Notes: generated by a model from the letters alone, not told the origin. DNA of 64,000 nt from Lycocorax pyrrhopterus obiensis (GCA_014706295.1 JACSVZ010000008.1:2491376-2555375); one strand, 5' to 3'; counted from the stretch's first letter, positions 12,660-26,535 are shown. Made by a program: numbers and translations.

Positions 12660-13315
12660 CAGCCCGCCGCGGGAGCCACGCGGGCGCTCCGCGGTTCGCA
12701 GCACGCGCGCTCCGTCTGCTGAGCTGGAGCTGAGGCCGACAAAGCACCCGAGGTTCCTGTGATAACGCTGTCCCTATCGTCTGTTTCTTTCTGTTTATCT
12801 CTCTTTTCTCTCTCTACTCTCTTTTCTATCGCCCTTTGGTAAAATCACTTACCCTTTTCTATCAATAAATTGTTCTCAGATATCATATTGCTGCATTTGC
12901 GCTTTATTTTCGCCTGAAAAATCTATCCAAAAGAATCCTCCCCGACTCCCCCTTTTATAGTGGAACAGGACACTGCCACACACGGGACTGAAAGAAGACC
13001 TGTATCTTGAAGGTCAACTAAATACACATTTTGGAGTCCCACTCAGCCTTCAAGCAGTAGTTCAAGCTCTTTCCCTCCTCTCGAAGCACTGTTCTCCCTT
13101 GTAAGCACACCAAGGCTTGACTCTCTCTCTTACTTGGATATGAACATAGCTGAAGGCGCACAAACAATGCTGAAAAGAAATGTGATCTTCAGCATTCCTG
13201 TTCCCTGAAGCAGCCACAGACACAATTCCTGTTTTTCCATTCATCCACCATTCAGAAAGGAGCTATCAGTTGGCTTTTTGCTCAGCCAACTGAATCATCA
13301 TGAAAAGCACCATGA

Positions 13316-13368
13316 ATCAGTTGGATTCAATGATATTAAAGGTCTCTTCCAACCTAAATGATTCTAGA
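13316..13368 (+). mobile_element. CR1 3'-end remnant
   Basis: A short diverged match to the extreme CR1 3' end in sense orientation: 'aaaggtctcttccaacctaa' followed by 'atgattctag', the expected terminal repeat-like string. Only about 50 bases survive. Confidence 0.6.
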
Positions 13369-14884
13369 AATAAAAATGTGCACAAGACATCCTCCTGACC
13401 TTAGTTTTTAGTACTTAGGAGCCCCAAGATCATTGCAATAAAAATGCTGTGCTACACAAGTCATGTCTGATTTAAACTGTCACCTTTCTAAAAAATGAAT
13501 TACACACGGGTTATCTTATTCTTCTAATATTTCTAGGAATGGTGTGATTTGCACACTTGTGAATTGTGTAACTTGCACAAGTTCATTGTTGTAAAAGCAC
13601 GTGTGACTGAGTGGCCTGGCCAGTGGTGGCACAGAAATCAGGCCAGAGACACAGCAAGTGCTGTGTCAGAGACACGGACTTGGGGGATGTTCCTTCCAGT
13701 TTTGTGTTCCTGTTGTTTCTTAAGAGTTGCCTGCTACATTAACTGATTTGAACAAATACTTCAGTAGTTTAAATACCACTCCCTGAGAGGTGACTTTTGC
13801 ATTAACACGGCTGTGAGTGGGATGCAATCTCTCTGTGGATAATGTAATGCAGAATAGAAAGGGATTGGTAGAGGATACACGCAGTCAGTAATCTGTACGT
13901 TCCGTGAGTCTGCATCTGTTGTTCAAAGACATGTTAGGATGCCAGTTTGAAGAAAACCCAGAATCATGTGATGCTGGTGTGATACTCTCAGATGCCAGCT
14001 GGGATCTCCGTAGAAAGGAAGTGCTGCCCCACCGCTTTTGCTGAGGCTGTTGCAGCTCCCAGCTTCCAGCAGTACCACACCATGTCTGCAGGAAAGCAGA
14101 AAGCCACAGCTCAGAAAACACTTCAGGCTTCAAGACATTTATCTGCAGTTCCTCAAATAGGAGGCAGGTGCTCCAGACTCTGCTCTTGATGTGAGCAGGT
14201 GAAGCTCCGAGCAAGGTGGGTGCTCACAACTGCAGAGCCCATAACTCACACAGGGGTTGCTGCTGCAAGGACCAGCTTTAACTTCCACTCACTTCTCACT
14301 GGCCTTGGCTGTGCAGAGTGGAAAGGAGCATAATGAATCCCCACTTATATGCCCTGCTTGCCCTAATTTTGTCTCTCACAGAGAATTTAAACTACTTCAG
14401 CATTTCCCTCCTTTCTTTTGAAAAGAGGCAGAGACAATGTCATTCTAGTCCTGTTCCAAACAGATTTTTGAATGGGTCCTGAAAGCTTGCTAATGTAAAA
14501 ATAATATAATTCATCCCCTGGATATATAGTGAGGGCTTTCAGTCAGAAAGATTTGAAAGCTGTACTGTTGTTCCTGTATTCTCATTTTAAGATCTCATTT
14601 AGCAGACCTACATAATTTTGCTCTGAGGGACCTCTGGGCTGACTCAACAAGCAAAGAAAAGCTTTGTCACGGGCCTATGCTGCCAGCTAAGGTTCCTAAA
14701 TCCGGAAGTATAAGCCAGTTGTAAGCACATATCATTTCCACAGTTACTGTGCTGAGTATACACACCAGGGATACTGGGAAAAGGACACAAGGAGAACCAG
14801 AGGGAAACTGGAGGTAGATGTGGCACCCTGTACACTGGCTGTTGTTCACTGGCTGTGCCTCATCAAAATATTTATTTTCCTTGA

Positions 14885-14945
14885 TGACCTAGTGATGATT
14901 AAAGTTTGGATCAGATTATCTTTCAGGGTCCCTTCCAATCTCGAA
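14885..14945 (+). mobile_element. CR1 3'-end remnant, diverged
   Basis: The string 'tttggatcagattatctttc' followed by 'agggtcccttccaatctcga' matches the last part of CR1 before its terminal repeats. It is old and truncated at both ends. Confidence 0.5.
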
Positions 14946-15668
14946 ACAAAGTTTGCTTGAAGGTCTTCCAAGACATCTCAGGTGGCCTGTCCCCATTCTC
15001 AGTATTGTTGCAGTTTTGCTCTCAAAGGTATCTGCAGGGGCATATAAAATCAGATATCCAGCCAAAATAAAGACTATATGCTTGAAATTAGAACATTTGC
15101 ATTGCAATCTGAATATTTTAATAGTCCTTTTTTGTCCACAAGAGTCACTCCTACAAATTCCACACAGCCCAAAAATCCTGAGTAACTGGTCCTGCATTTA
15201 TTTACCATACCTTGTTTTATCTTCTGTATTGAGCCAACAGCTTTTCGTGACATCTCTGTAGCTGATGTCTTCAAATTCACGTTGCACAGAGCTCTGCATC
15301 ACCCAGCAATATTTGTGACAACTCATTCACACCTAACTGTGGAAGCAGATGCCCCAGGCACTGTCAGTGCCCCAGGCACGGTGCCTTTTGTTTGCTGAAT
15401 GCCCCTCACAGCGCGTGGGGTGCAGAGCCACAGCAAAGCACATCCTGCTGCAGGAGGGGAACTTGGTGTGGGCAGTGCCTGAGCTGCAGCCTTGCTCACA
15501 CACCGCACTCTGTGAGGCCTCCAAGCTCCTACTGCTCTCCCTCCAGGTCAGCATCCTCTTCCCAGGGCTCCAGTTACCACAGGCGCTCAGCAAAGCTGGA
15601 AAACTTTCACACTTTACCTCTACTGGAGAGGTCTCTGTGTTCTCAGCATGGGAGTCCTCTCACCTATA

Positions 15669-15958
15669 TAGAATGTACTGAATTGGAAGGGACCCACAAG
15701 AACCATCGAGTCCAACCTCTGTCCCTGCCCAGACACCCCAACAATCCCCCCCTGGGCATCCCTGGCAGCGCTGTCCAAATGCTCCTGGAGCTCTGGCAGC
15801 GTCGGGGCCGTGCCCATTCCCTGGGGAGCCTGGGCAGTGCCCAGCACCCTCTGGGGGAAGAACCTTTCCCTGATCTCCAACCTAAACCCCCCTGGCACAG
15901 CTCTGGCTGTTCCCTGGGTACAGTCCTCGGCCACCAGAGGGAAGAAATCAGTGCCTAA
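15669..15958 (-). mobile_element. CR1 LINE 3' fragment
   Basis: Antisense CR1. It opens with 'gaattggaagggacc', the reverse complement of the CR1 tail. The conserved blocks 'catcgagtccaacctctgtc', 'ctccaacctaaacccccctg' and 'tgttccctgggtacagtcct' follow. Its wording differs from the CR1 copies at 1, 42525 and 54304, so it belongs to another CR1 subfamily. It is truncated after about 290 bases. Two long opposite frames cross it (188 and 187 codons) and come from its composition. Confidence 0.85.
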
Positions 15959-18900
15959 TGTCATTAGCTGTCCCTTGTTATATGGAACACAGGATAATAT
16001 GGGCCATATATGGGCCAAAATATCCCCAGTTTGACCTTTTGTCTCCACAGAAACACGAGAGTTGTGAGGCTGAGTACACCACTGTAGCCTTCCATGCAAC
16101 AAGCCAAGTTCTGACTCTCCCAAGGTGCTCAGATGCTGGCTCGTGCCAATCCTCTTCTCTGCTGTGCTGATCTGTGGCAGCACCTTCTGCCTGGAGGGAT
16201 GGAAGGTATTTATAAACCACAGCTGCCAGGACTGTGCCTTTGCAGTGTGGCTGAGGAAACAGAGTTAGGAAAATTGAATAGCCATCCTCAGCCTTCAAAC
16301 AAAAGCATTATTATGAAAGATGACATTCAGATGTAACACCACATGCAGCTGATAAAAAGTATCTATAGAGTCCACAATTTAGTTGTGAAATTCTACACAA
16401 GTTCTAAATGAGATTTAAAACATAACAGAACTTTAAAACACTAAGATATTTCTTTATTATGCTACTCTAAATAAAAATAACCATGAAAGACATTCAAGAA
16501 TAAACCAACAAGGCATCTTGGCTAAGAAAAATTTCAGCAGAACTCACATCATTGCATAACTCAAATGTTATTTATTTATTTTAAAATATTTGAAACATCT
16601 GACACTTGCCTGCTGTCACAGAGAGGATCCTCAACTACAGTGACTAATGTTAATGCCAGTTACTGTGCACTCAATTTTGGTTTTCTACTATTTTTTGTAA
16701 AGTCACAAAAATACCCTACACTTTTCTTTCTAGATACAGAGCTGACATGCACTGGCCCAAAGAGCTTAAAATGACAGAGAAGTGGGAAAACATCAAGAAA
16801 AGGGGAAGAAATTCTCTGCCCTGAAGAAAGAGTAATGAGTTATGCAGTGCTGTCATGCCTTGGACCTAGTCAAAATCTATACTGAGAGTAGACTTTCCGT
16901 GACATACAAAATAACCCTTTTCATTTTTGTAAACTACAGTCATGAAGTGAACAGATTCAGTGAACAAATATGGAGTAAAAGGGGCCATATCCTACTGGCC
17001 AGGAGCCCCAGTGACAGACACAGCCCCTGAGCTGTGGCTGGACAGAAATATTTGCTTTCCTGTGAAATGCTGGCTGCTTTCACCTGTACAAGCTTATTTA
17101 ACCAGTGTGCTGGTGCACTCTGTGTTGCAGAAACATCAGAAGTACATCTTCCTATAAAAATAGACTACCAGAAGTCACATTCAGAAATTAGTGAGATTGT
17201 TCCTAAAAAACAAATGTGCAACATGTAGAGGGGAAGTTTTCGTTTTAAACTAAACACAAGTCTTAGTTTTTGTTTTACCATCCTTTTGGTATGTACAGAG
17301 GAAGGTGAAAAGCCTCAAGCCCTGCTGCAAATATCTCCCCACAGACTTGCAGCACACACTGGGCTACAAAGTCCCCTCAGGAAAGCTCAGATGAAAATTC
17401 TCAGCTGTCCAAACATCTGTTCATTGCAGGGAGCTTTAAACAAAATTGCAACTGTCCAGACAATCTTCATTTGTCAATGCTCTTCTCCTCAGAGATCAGA
17501 TAATCCCAAGATTTTACAAGAGTAGGCAGCAAATAATTAATGTACTTGCTTACTAAACACTGCAACTTTATGGACTCCCTCCCCTTACAGAAAGGGAGTA
17601 CAGCTCCTGCCATATTCCCTGTGCCAGCTGTCAAGTGTTAGCTATGGGCTGACATGGCTTTCAAAACTTTATCATCCAGTGCTGCTAATTAGCCCTAATG
17701 GACCTAAGCAATATAAAGTTCTTTGATTGTTTTTATTTGGACATTATTTCCCTTGAACAGATTTTAAGCCGTGGGCAATACTGTTCTCTGTTGCTGTATC
17801 CTTCTGCTGAGCTCCCACTGGTCCAGTTCTGTTGTTAGCAAAGCAAAGCAAACCCACAAGGGTCGCTGGCTGGACCGTTTCACAGAGCAAAACACAATCT
17901 GCATTTCCTAACAGGAAGAGTACCCAATTACCTCTAGGTTGTCTGTATCACCGTCTGCAACCAAATAGTTCCAAATTCTGCTCAGCTCACTTTTTGGAAA
18001 AAATGGATAGAGAGTTGTTCACTGAAATTTTATTGCCAGACATCAGCATTTATTTCCTCCAGCATATCCTAATAGTTCATCTGACTGCACCTGGCCTTTG
18101 TTTTGTTCTTTTTCTGTTTGGTTCAACACCCTGGCTTTAATGGGATCCCACAGAGTTCCCATTACAAGTCTAGGAACACAGAACAAGCTGGCCAGGCTCT
18201 GTTCAGGTCACTGCACACAGAGCACAAGAACAGCCCATGGCAGCTCTGGGAGCACTTCCCCTCCTGGGACCAGCCAGCACTGCAGAACCTTCTACAGCGT
18301 CTGAACATGGCCAACACAGACATTCCTCTTCCCATTTCCTGCCTGATCCAAGCTCTTCCTTCTCTGTTCCTCCTCTTCCCTCCCCACACAAGTGCTTCGG
18401 GAGATCAGACCTCACCTGTCAGCAATGGACCTGCTCCTTGAGTCAACAATGTCAATTAGAAAGCCCAGGCTTATGTTGAAGTGAACAGAGGAATAAAGAA
18501 TGGTGTCCATACAGAAAAAGAAGGGTTCAATGGAATAGTGGAATCTAAACAGAAAAGCAATCATATTTCTAGTATGAAAAAAACCATAGGCAGATAGCAA
18601 TGGAGCTGGAAAATAAACCTGTAGGTGTGGGTTGTTTTCTTTAGCCAGCATTAATGATTTATTTTAGAATGACAGCACATGAAATTTCACATATTCCTCT
18701 AACAGGCTTCTGCATCCTTATTCCCATTTATGATACGTTATTCAAAAGATCAAAAATTCCAATTTGAGTACTTCCTGTAAATGTTCTCTCCTAAGATTGC
18801 TGTAAAGATGCCACAGGTAACATCTACCTGCAGGACATGATGCCCCGGCATCCTGTTGAACAGCCCTAAAAGTAAAACTTAAAAGCAAACCACTTTTCAA

Positions 18901-21900
18901 GAAAACTTAAGAATTAATTTTGAAAATGTGTTCTTTAAAACAAGGAGAATGAGATCTTAAGATTATACCTGAGATGTGCTGGAAACTGCTATTCAGTATG
19001 AGTCAAACCTCAAGAGTCAAAAATGCAAAATTAATTGTTTTAATTAATGTTTTAAAACTTAGAAAACGAAGGATTTCCCATTAAGTCAATACTTATGGTT
19101 CTGATCCTCTGACCTCGAGGGAGTAGAGTAGAATTGGAAAAGCATGGAGGGAGTGACTAGAGAGATCAGAGATAAGAAACAGTTTCTAACCATGGGGTGA
19201 CTAGATTAGCATCTTTCTGCCAGGAAACAGAAAGCAAAGTGGGAGAGGTTAGAGGGCTCTAAAATCATGTTGGGCACAGCAAATAATGCTCACTGCTCAC
19301 TGTCTCTTTTTTTTTGTGATTCAGAGGCTCTTGGAGGAAAAGAGGAGCTGTCATTCTTGACTATGTTGTGTGAAAAATTCCAGCAGGATGAGTTAGTGAA
19401 TGGCAGGTCTCCATTGTATCTCCAATTTTAAATCAATGGGATCTGCAGAGTTAACTCCCTGAATACCTTAATGCAAATTGGCCCACAGAACTCAGCAATC
19501 CCCAAGAACAGCCATTCCTTACCTCTGCTGTCATCTGCCAACAACCAGGCAGTGGCACTAACAGGCATTTAACCCAAGGAGAAAGAAACAGAACATTCAA
19601 ATAAACTAAATTCCTGGGGATTTACCTTTATTTTTCAGACCATAATGCAAATTTTTAAATTCTTAAATCTGAACAGTTTGGTGGTGGATTGCATGCCTCC
19701 AGCATGGTAATCAAAATTGTCCCAAAGCTCAGCTTTTAAACAATTTTCAGATCTAAGCACCCGAAGTCATGTCAGTTGCAGAAGGAGTGGAAAGGTGGCA
19801 GCTCCAGCGATACTGGGTGCTCAGGGATTACCTTCAGCCACCTGGTACAGCCTGCCTTTGGCATCAAACTTCCTCCCAGAACCCAGGCTATTCCCAGCAG
19901 CACAGCCTCCAAAGAACTTTCCTATTTTCTATATCCATCTCACCGACCAAGATTAGCTACACTGAAGGGTCAGGAAAAAAAATTAGTTAAATATTTTCTC
20001 ATCAAAGTACTAAATCTGCTGAAACAAAAGCTTCCAGCAGGATTTGGGATATACAGCTTGCTCCAAAAGAGAGAAAGCTACAGGAAATTTCTGTAAATGC
20101 CACAATACCTGCCACAGAAGTGCCCTCATTCCCAGACTTCTCTAGGAATGGTTTTAATAGATCACACTCACTGTTTTTTGGTGTTCAACCCTGGACACAG
20201 TGAGGAAAGGGAACTGCAAAACACAGCAGGTTATGTCACTTCAAGAGGCAAACTGAGGCCCTTGAACATGGAAAACATCCTCTGTGGGGCAGAAAGAAAA
20301 TTAATGCTCTCAACTGGAGGTCTCTGGTCTCCCTGCATCTACTTTAAGACCTGCTTAGAAACAAAGTTTCACTGCAGCTTAAGCTTTAAAGGTCGACTTC
20401 TCACAGCACCTCAGTTTAAGGCTTGGAGAGTTTTAGCTCAGCTTTGAGCTGGGTGAAGGAACATCATTTCAATTTCTTAACACTTAAAGTGCCTTATGAT
20501 CAGATTAAATGCAAAATATCAACAGCAGCACTGTTGCAAGCTGACTTGATTTACACTTTGTGAAAATTCAAAATCAAATGAATGTGCAGGAACATATTAG
20601 GAAAGAAAAAACAGAGATTATTTGTGATCCCCATTTTCTGTACTTAGCATCTTCCAACAGGAACTGGACTTTTAACCTCCAAATCATGATTTGAGGAAAG
20701 GTAACTGCTATTTGAAGGGACTGCTTCCAAAGACATAAAAGTTATAATTAAGGTTATAGAGACAAACTGAAACTTTTAAGGAGAGTAAAGCAAGTAATGG
20801 AGAACAGTTTCACATAGCTGGACAACTTACTCCATTACAACTACAGCAGTTTACTGCTAATGAACAACTTCACATTTACAATTAAAGCTTACTTAAGTGA
20901 AAATACTAATACACTGTTGGGAACCAAAAGCCCCCCATAAATCCAACATGCTATTTCTTACATGACAAAGGTTTCTGGGATTAAATGCCAGCTAAATCCT
21001 AAAGCACCTGTTTCCCAAATGGTAGCTTAGGCTAGGCCAAGCTCATGGCCCAAGCTTTTAAACTGGAGCATGCAGCAAAGCTTTACAAATGGTATTTGGT
21101 ATCCAAGACAGGAACCCTCCCTTTGAGGGTTCTGGCCACTGAACTTCCAGGCAAGGTGGAAAAAAGAACTTCAAGCCCACTTCCTGAAATGTCTTGAAAC
21201 AGCTGTGCAGTAGGCAGGTAACTACTGGACTGTGTTTTAGGATAGCTCCCAAAATTCATTGTACCATAAGCAATTTTGGATTATCTCCTGTTGGCACAGT
21301 AACGAACAAAGAGTGAGTGTTGATGTTCACCAGGAGTTCTGGGAGGGTGTCGGTGACCAGGGAAAGAAAGGTAGGAAAGATGCTACACCAGGGCATAGGG
21401 ACTCAGCTCTTTCCCTCTCTCCCTTCATTAACCCCTCCTCAGCAGCCAATCCTCCATCCCTAGCAAGGTGTGCTCCAGCTCCCTGGGGAATGGAGGCGTC
21501 AACCACTGCTCACTCAGAGAGCTGAGCGCAGACTCAGCTTTGCCTCATCTCCTCCAACCTCCCCACACCTGTCATCAGGACACTCTCTCCAATCTTCTTA
21601 AGATGACTCACACTCTTACATCAGGGGGAGAGACCTTAGATCTTGAGGAAAAAGGTCTTCATTTCCTACCGTGCCTCAAAAGATGGCTCAGAGCAAGTCC
21701 GGTTGCTTTCCGTAGTTTTCCGAGCCTCCTGCCTTTGCTGATGTATGTATGCAAACAACACACACTGGTGGATAAACAGCCCCATGTTTCCTCCTTGTTC
21801 TCCATACCGAGTAATTCCAGACTTTGTGGGGCACCAGGCAGGTACACTAAGCACAGGGATGAAAAAGCTGCAGTGGGAATCTTCAGAAAATGAACAAGGA

Positions 21901-24900
21901 TAAACTTTCCATGCATAAGAAAGACGTGCAGGACTCTTTTGTGGAAAATTATGTATGTAAACATTCACCTACTTGTATCCTTGGTAGCAAAATTTGTGTT
22001 TGATAACGTGTAGACTGGTTCCAAAATAGTCTTTATTTATAACTATAGGACTCCCAAAATTTATAAAGACTGAGTGAATAAAAAGAAAGCTGTATGTTCT
22101 TGAAAGGTATTACCACAGCTGCAGCTCAACTATCTTAGCTGGATGGAAACTTCCATGGTAATCCCTATTGTAAGACATTAACATGGATGAAGGAAAAGGA
22201 AACAGTAACAATCTTAATTCTCTACTAAGTGTGATTCTAGAAAGGATTACCATGAAGAGTTAAATATTATTTCTTAGTTCTAAACCTCATATATAAATTC
22301 CTGTCACAGCAAAGAACACAAGCTGGGAGGATATGAAAAGATAACCAGAGTCCCCATCAAATATTGTGCTTATTTCTTGTATAATTTAGATTAAGATAAC
22401 TTTCTCATTGCTGTAGCACTACTGGATTGTTTTCTGCTTCTGGCTTGCAATGGGCATAAACCTGAGTGCTGACTTTTAACAACAGGCTATTGAATAACCA
22501 CAGAAATGAAACAAAAAAAATTCTTATCTAAAGCTGGCATGAAATTAAACCACTCAGTGTAAAGCTGCTATGACATTAGAATGCGTGTTGTAGAGATCTG
22601 TTCACCACAAATTTCAGCTGCAGCGAACAAGACCCTCTAGGCTTATGCATACAAAGCAGTCCTCACGTCCCCTATTCAGCTTGTTGTATGAGGCTTGTGA
22701 GGAACAGCTGAAACGCAATTTTTCCAGCTTTTAACTGGAACCAAGGACACCGTTCTGTTTCACTGCCCACAGCTACAAGCACATTGAGAGCAAGCTCATC
22801 AACAACCTGGTGATGGGAGAGGTGTTGCCATGCCTGCCTGCTGTGCACTGGGGCAGTAGAGAAGACAGCAGGCAGGATGTGCCAAAGGACAGCAGGTACA
22901 GTGCCTCCACACAAAATACAGGAAATTCAAAGGGACTGCTATAATGTTTTGGTGGCTGGTTCAAGCAACTAGATTGGGTTAACTCTTCCAAGACAAGCCA
23001 CTGGCTCTCTAAGCCCCTGGGAGCCTAGGGGAACAGACCTTTGCTTCCAGAAAACAGCAACAATGGAGGAAATCAAATCATTCCAGGGTTATTTTTGCTG
23101 GACTGGACACCTCACTGCAAAATACTCAGAACTACAGGAGCAGAGGCCTGCAGTGTACAGCTTTTCTTTTTCCTAACCAGCCAGGACTGACACGGAGAAG
23201 CAGCCAATATTATTGCATGGCTCCTCTCGTCTAGAGCTGTTTGACCTGTTGGCTTCTCTTAAACGGGAAAGGCCAAAATGCTCTGTACTGACCTTCACAT
23301 TAAAATCCTGGGACACAGGACACCCCAAAGCACCCTGAAGAAGGCTCTGCTACCTGTTTCTGAAATCTGTTGCTGGAAAAACCTTCCTACAGGTTTGTGT
23401 GAGCTTACTCGAAAAGCCAAAAGAAGTCCTGGCTGGAGTACAAGACATTTATAGGACTGAAGTAGGCAGGTGAGAATGGTTGCACGTAAAAGAGCAAGAT
23501 GAAAAATGAGGAGTGTGAGGACTACACTCAAATTGAATCTGCCCTAGTATGAGGAAGGAGAGCAAAAAACCTCAGATAACCTGGCACAATTGCACATACA
23601 CAATCCCAGTTTAATCTGGAGTTTTCAAACGTATTAACTATAACCACGTACCAGAGCAGATACAACCCAAAAATATACAATTGATCTGGAAATTAAAGCA
23701 AAATATCCTATTTCTTTCAAACGTAGAGCCCCCAAATCCAATATTTTGGTTTCTGATGTCTTCTGAAAGCTAAAAACATCAAAATCATTAATTCACACAA
23801 CAGACGCTTCACTGACAACATGAAAAATGCTTTGAACCACATTCCAAAATAAGTACTCCCTTTATATGAGAGATAACTCTTGAGAATTCTTTCTACTACA
23901 AAGAACCCTCTTAGTTTAAGTCCTTCTGCTTCAAACAATGCTCTCTGATCAATACAAATCTCACACTGTGGTGGTTGTCTCACTGTGAGCTTTCAACAGC
24001 CACGAGGCAATTATTTAAACTATGCTTAGGAGTTAACTGAGGATGATGAACCATTTGGAGAGGGAGGAATCAACAACAGAACGAAAATGTGTATCAAGAC
24101 CTGCAGTCTCTCCCAGACAGGATTTCACAACTGGCCAAATGTACTTTACAGCATTATGTGGACTGGGCAAACTCTTCAGTGGTTGAATGTGAACAAACTC
24201 GTTCTTTATTGAGAATTCCTGCAAGGAAGCCCTGGCATGCCTGGCACAAAATGAGCCCAGATGCATAGCTTTAAAACCTGCCTTGCTGGTCCTTCCTGGA
24301 ATACTTAGAGCAGTGTGTGCATGGTCTTGCCACAGAAGGGAGATAAAGCAATCATTTGTCTTTAGCACTGTATAAAACAGGGCCAGATCCGCACTGATGA
24401 AACAAGTGGCTGAAATTCCATACACACACCTACCTTATGAAAGCTGAATTGGTGAAAAGACATTCCTGCTTTTAAAGAGGCAAGATAATGCAGAAGCCTA
24501 ATGTGTAAAATTGGCATTTCATGCCAAGCTATGACATCGAAGATGCAGTGTGGCATTTTAACATGCACTTTTCTGTGGCACATTTGAGGTTTCAAACCTG
24601 CCTACCCTTAATCACCAAGATAAAAAGTTACTGAAAACCAGAGTAGATTAAGTACTCTCCCTGTATTGGAGATGTGAAAGTTGGCCTGGACAGTAACAAT
24701 TTCCATTTCCTAAGAAGAAGAAAAAAAAAGGAATCGATATTATCTCTAGAGTGAGCTGAAAAGAGAAAATTACGTCACCACTACAAACAGTTCGTCAGAA
24801 CTTTAGTTAAGAAGTGCACCTTCATTAAGCCAAAAACAGTGAAATGTTCTCAATTCTGACTAAAAAACTGATTGTTGTAGAATATTTAGTTTTATTTACA

Positions 24901-25102
24901 GCATTCATATCTTTTATGTAAACCCTTCTCCATTCTGTAGGAGAAGCTGAGGGATTTCACTATTTGATTTGAACAAAAAGGAAATACAAACAGAAATATT
25001 TCATATTCTTGATATAAAATAAAAATATAAAATAAAAAATTTGAAATGCTCTCACTCAAAGCTTGTGCCTCACCTTGTCAAACTGATTTGGTAATATTTT
25101 GG
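15959..25102. other. Nine kilobases of unique DNA, no gene seen
   Basis: I see no interspersed repeat, RNA gene or convincing exon. The longest frames (141 codons at 21468, 130 codons minus at 24033) have no known domain and are overlapped on the other strand or in other frames. A T-rich tract lies near 19307. A segment near 17660-17740 has the AT-rich, TAATTA-bearing look of conserved regulatory DNA (see findings). Confidence 0.5.
25098..25102 (+). repeat. Target-site duplication, left copy
   Basis: TTTGG immediately before the LTR start TGTGTTAG. It is identical to the five bases after the LTR end at 26536-26540. Confidence 0.9.
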
Positions 25103-26535
25103 TGTGTTAGTTTAACACAGGCTGGCTTTTGGTGGGGGCGGGGGAAGCCATAGAGACATCTTCTGAAAGAGAAGCTGCTGGAAGCTTCTACATGTCCAGC
25201 AGCACCAATCTCTGAAGGCTCTGACGATGGACATGTTGCTGGCCCAATTAGAGAAGTTGGTAACGCCTCTGTGATGACACATTTAAGAAGGGAAAAAAAT
25301 GCGGGCAGTCTCTGCTTCTTCTGATGGGTGGGGAGGCGCGGTGGCCAGGGCCCTCCCGGGGCCAGGCTGGGGGCCATGCGGCTGGGGCCATGCGGTCACC
25401 GCCATCTCGGCACGGCTCGCAATGAGCTTGGCCTGCTCAGCTGCTTTTAGCCAGCTGTGCTGCAAGCACAGGGGCAGAGGCGGCGGCAGCTTTTTCCTTT
25501 TCGGCTCCACATGCGGTGGCAGCGGGGACCACGTGGCCAGCGATGAAAACATGGCAAACAGTTCCTCGACATGGAATCCAGACGAGATCAACTTCTCAGC
25601 GCTGCAGAAATCCTACAGAAATCTTTAAACTGGTGGAATTTGTTGACAATGGTACTTAGGAGCAGCAATTTTTTTCTTCTTAGTCGGAGAAAGAGGAGAA
25701 AGTGAGAACATGTGGAGAAAACCAACATAGCGACACCGAGGTCAGTGAAAAGGAAGAGGGGGAGGAGGTGCTCCAAGCGTCGGAGTGAAGATTTCTCTGC
25801 AGGCTGTGGTGAGGACTATAATACAACAAATTGTTTCCCTATAATTAATGAAGTGCATGGGAGGATGCCCAGATCCACACACAGCCCATGAGAAAAGGTG
25901 CTCACGCCAGAGCGGGTAGATGCTGAGAAGCCATAATCTCGTGAGAAACTCACACAGAGGGAGAAAACCCGTGCTTCCAGAGATAGAGAACCCTTGCTTT
26001 CAAATGAGAACAGCTCATCCTTAAAAGACTACACCCCATGAACTAAATGACCCACGCTAGGCAGTTGTGGGAAAACTGCTTTGCCCATGGGAGGGACTCA
26101 TGTTACATCAGGTAGGGCGAGACTACTATTCATGAAAATTAGAACCACACTAGAGAAATTCACAGAGAACTGTCTCCCATGGGAAGGACCCCATGGCACA
26201 ACAGAAGAAAGACCCTTCTTTCCCTGAACGAACTGAAGAAAGATTTTTTAGAAAGTGAAAGACTGACCAAAACCCCATGTTTTGTCTCCGTGTGTTGTTG
26301 GTGGGAAAGAGGGAGGGACTGGGAAGAAAAAAAGAGGTGCTATAAAGGTTTATTTCAGTTCTAGTTACGCTTTTTAAAAAATTCTGTTAATAATAAAATT
26401 TCTTTATACTGTTTAAGTTTTGAACCTGTTTCGTCCTTAGGGTATTTTTTTCCTCCTAATCCTTATCTCAACTCATGAACCTTTCGTTATGATTCTCATG
26501 GGTGCCTGGCTTTTAGCCAATGTCAAACCACGACA
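25103..26535 (+). mobile_element. Solo LTR of a passerine-type endogenous retrovirus
   Basis: A 1433-base LTR beginning TGTGTTAGTTT and ending AAACCACGACA, with TG...CA ends and an exact 5-base target-site duplication TTTGG on both sides. It follows the plan of a widespread songbird LTR: 'ggtaacgcctctgtgatgac' followed by a TATA-like ATTTAAGAAGGG near 25282, then a CpG-rich region (25310-25570). Next come repeated units of the type 'cccatgggagggactcatg' (26087-26200), an AATAAA signal at 26392-26397, and a U5-like end with 'catgaacctttcgttatgat'. A 5-base duplication fits an ERVL-like group, but the class is inference. No internal retroviral sequence or second LTR is present, so the provirus was lost by recombination between its LTRs. 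The 109-codon frame at 25299 lies entirely within the LTR and is not a gene. Confidence 0.92.

Larger units (their letters stand above)
11906..12972 (+). mobile_element. Probable solo LTR of an avian endogenous retrovirus, CpG-rich
   Basis: The block starts near TGTGTTACTCC and ends near GGAACAGGACA, so it has TG...CA ends as an LTR should. A TATAAAGG string lies near the left end (11918). An AATAAA polyadenylation signal lies at 12864-12869. The tail after it ('ttgttctcagatatcatatt', then a region ending in ggaacaggaca) resembles the R-U5 part of passerine LTRs. The middle, about 11990-12720, is very CpG-rich and holds local duplications (separate entries). Several frames of 100-284 codons run over both strands here. 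They are a consequence of GC-rich, stop-poor DNA, not evidence of genes. I see no gag, pol or env sequence on either side, so if it is an LTR it is a solo one. No clear target-site duplication is visible, so the ends are approximate. An unrelated CpG-island promoter is the alternative. Confidence 0.55.
12973..15668. other. Unique DNA with CR1 scraps, no gene seen
   Basis: No supported gene or RNA. Two short CR1 3'-end remnants are listed separately. The overlapping opposite-strand frames at 13885-14214 and 14916-15593 have no recognisable domains. Confidence 0.5.

Noticed and set aside
11893..12747. Long overlapping frames (up to 284 codons) on both strands
   Set aside because: They lie in CpG-rich, stop-poor LTR DNA with tandem repeats, overlap in several frames, and resemble no protein family.
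25299..25628. 109-codon frame beginning MRAVSAS
   Set aside because: Falls wholly within the solo LTR between its TATA-like box and AATAAA, with no domain recognised.
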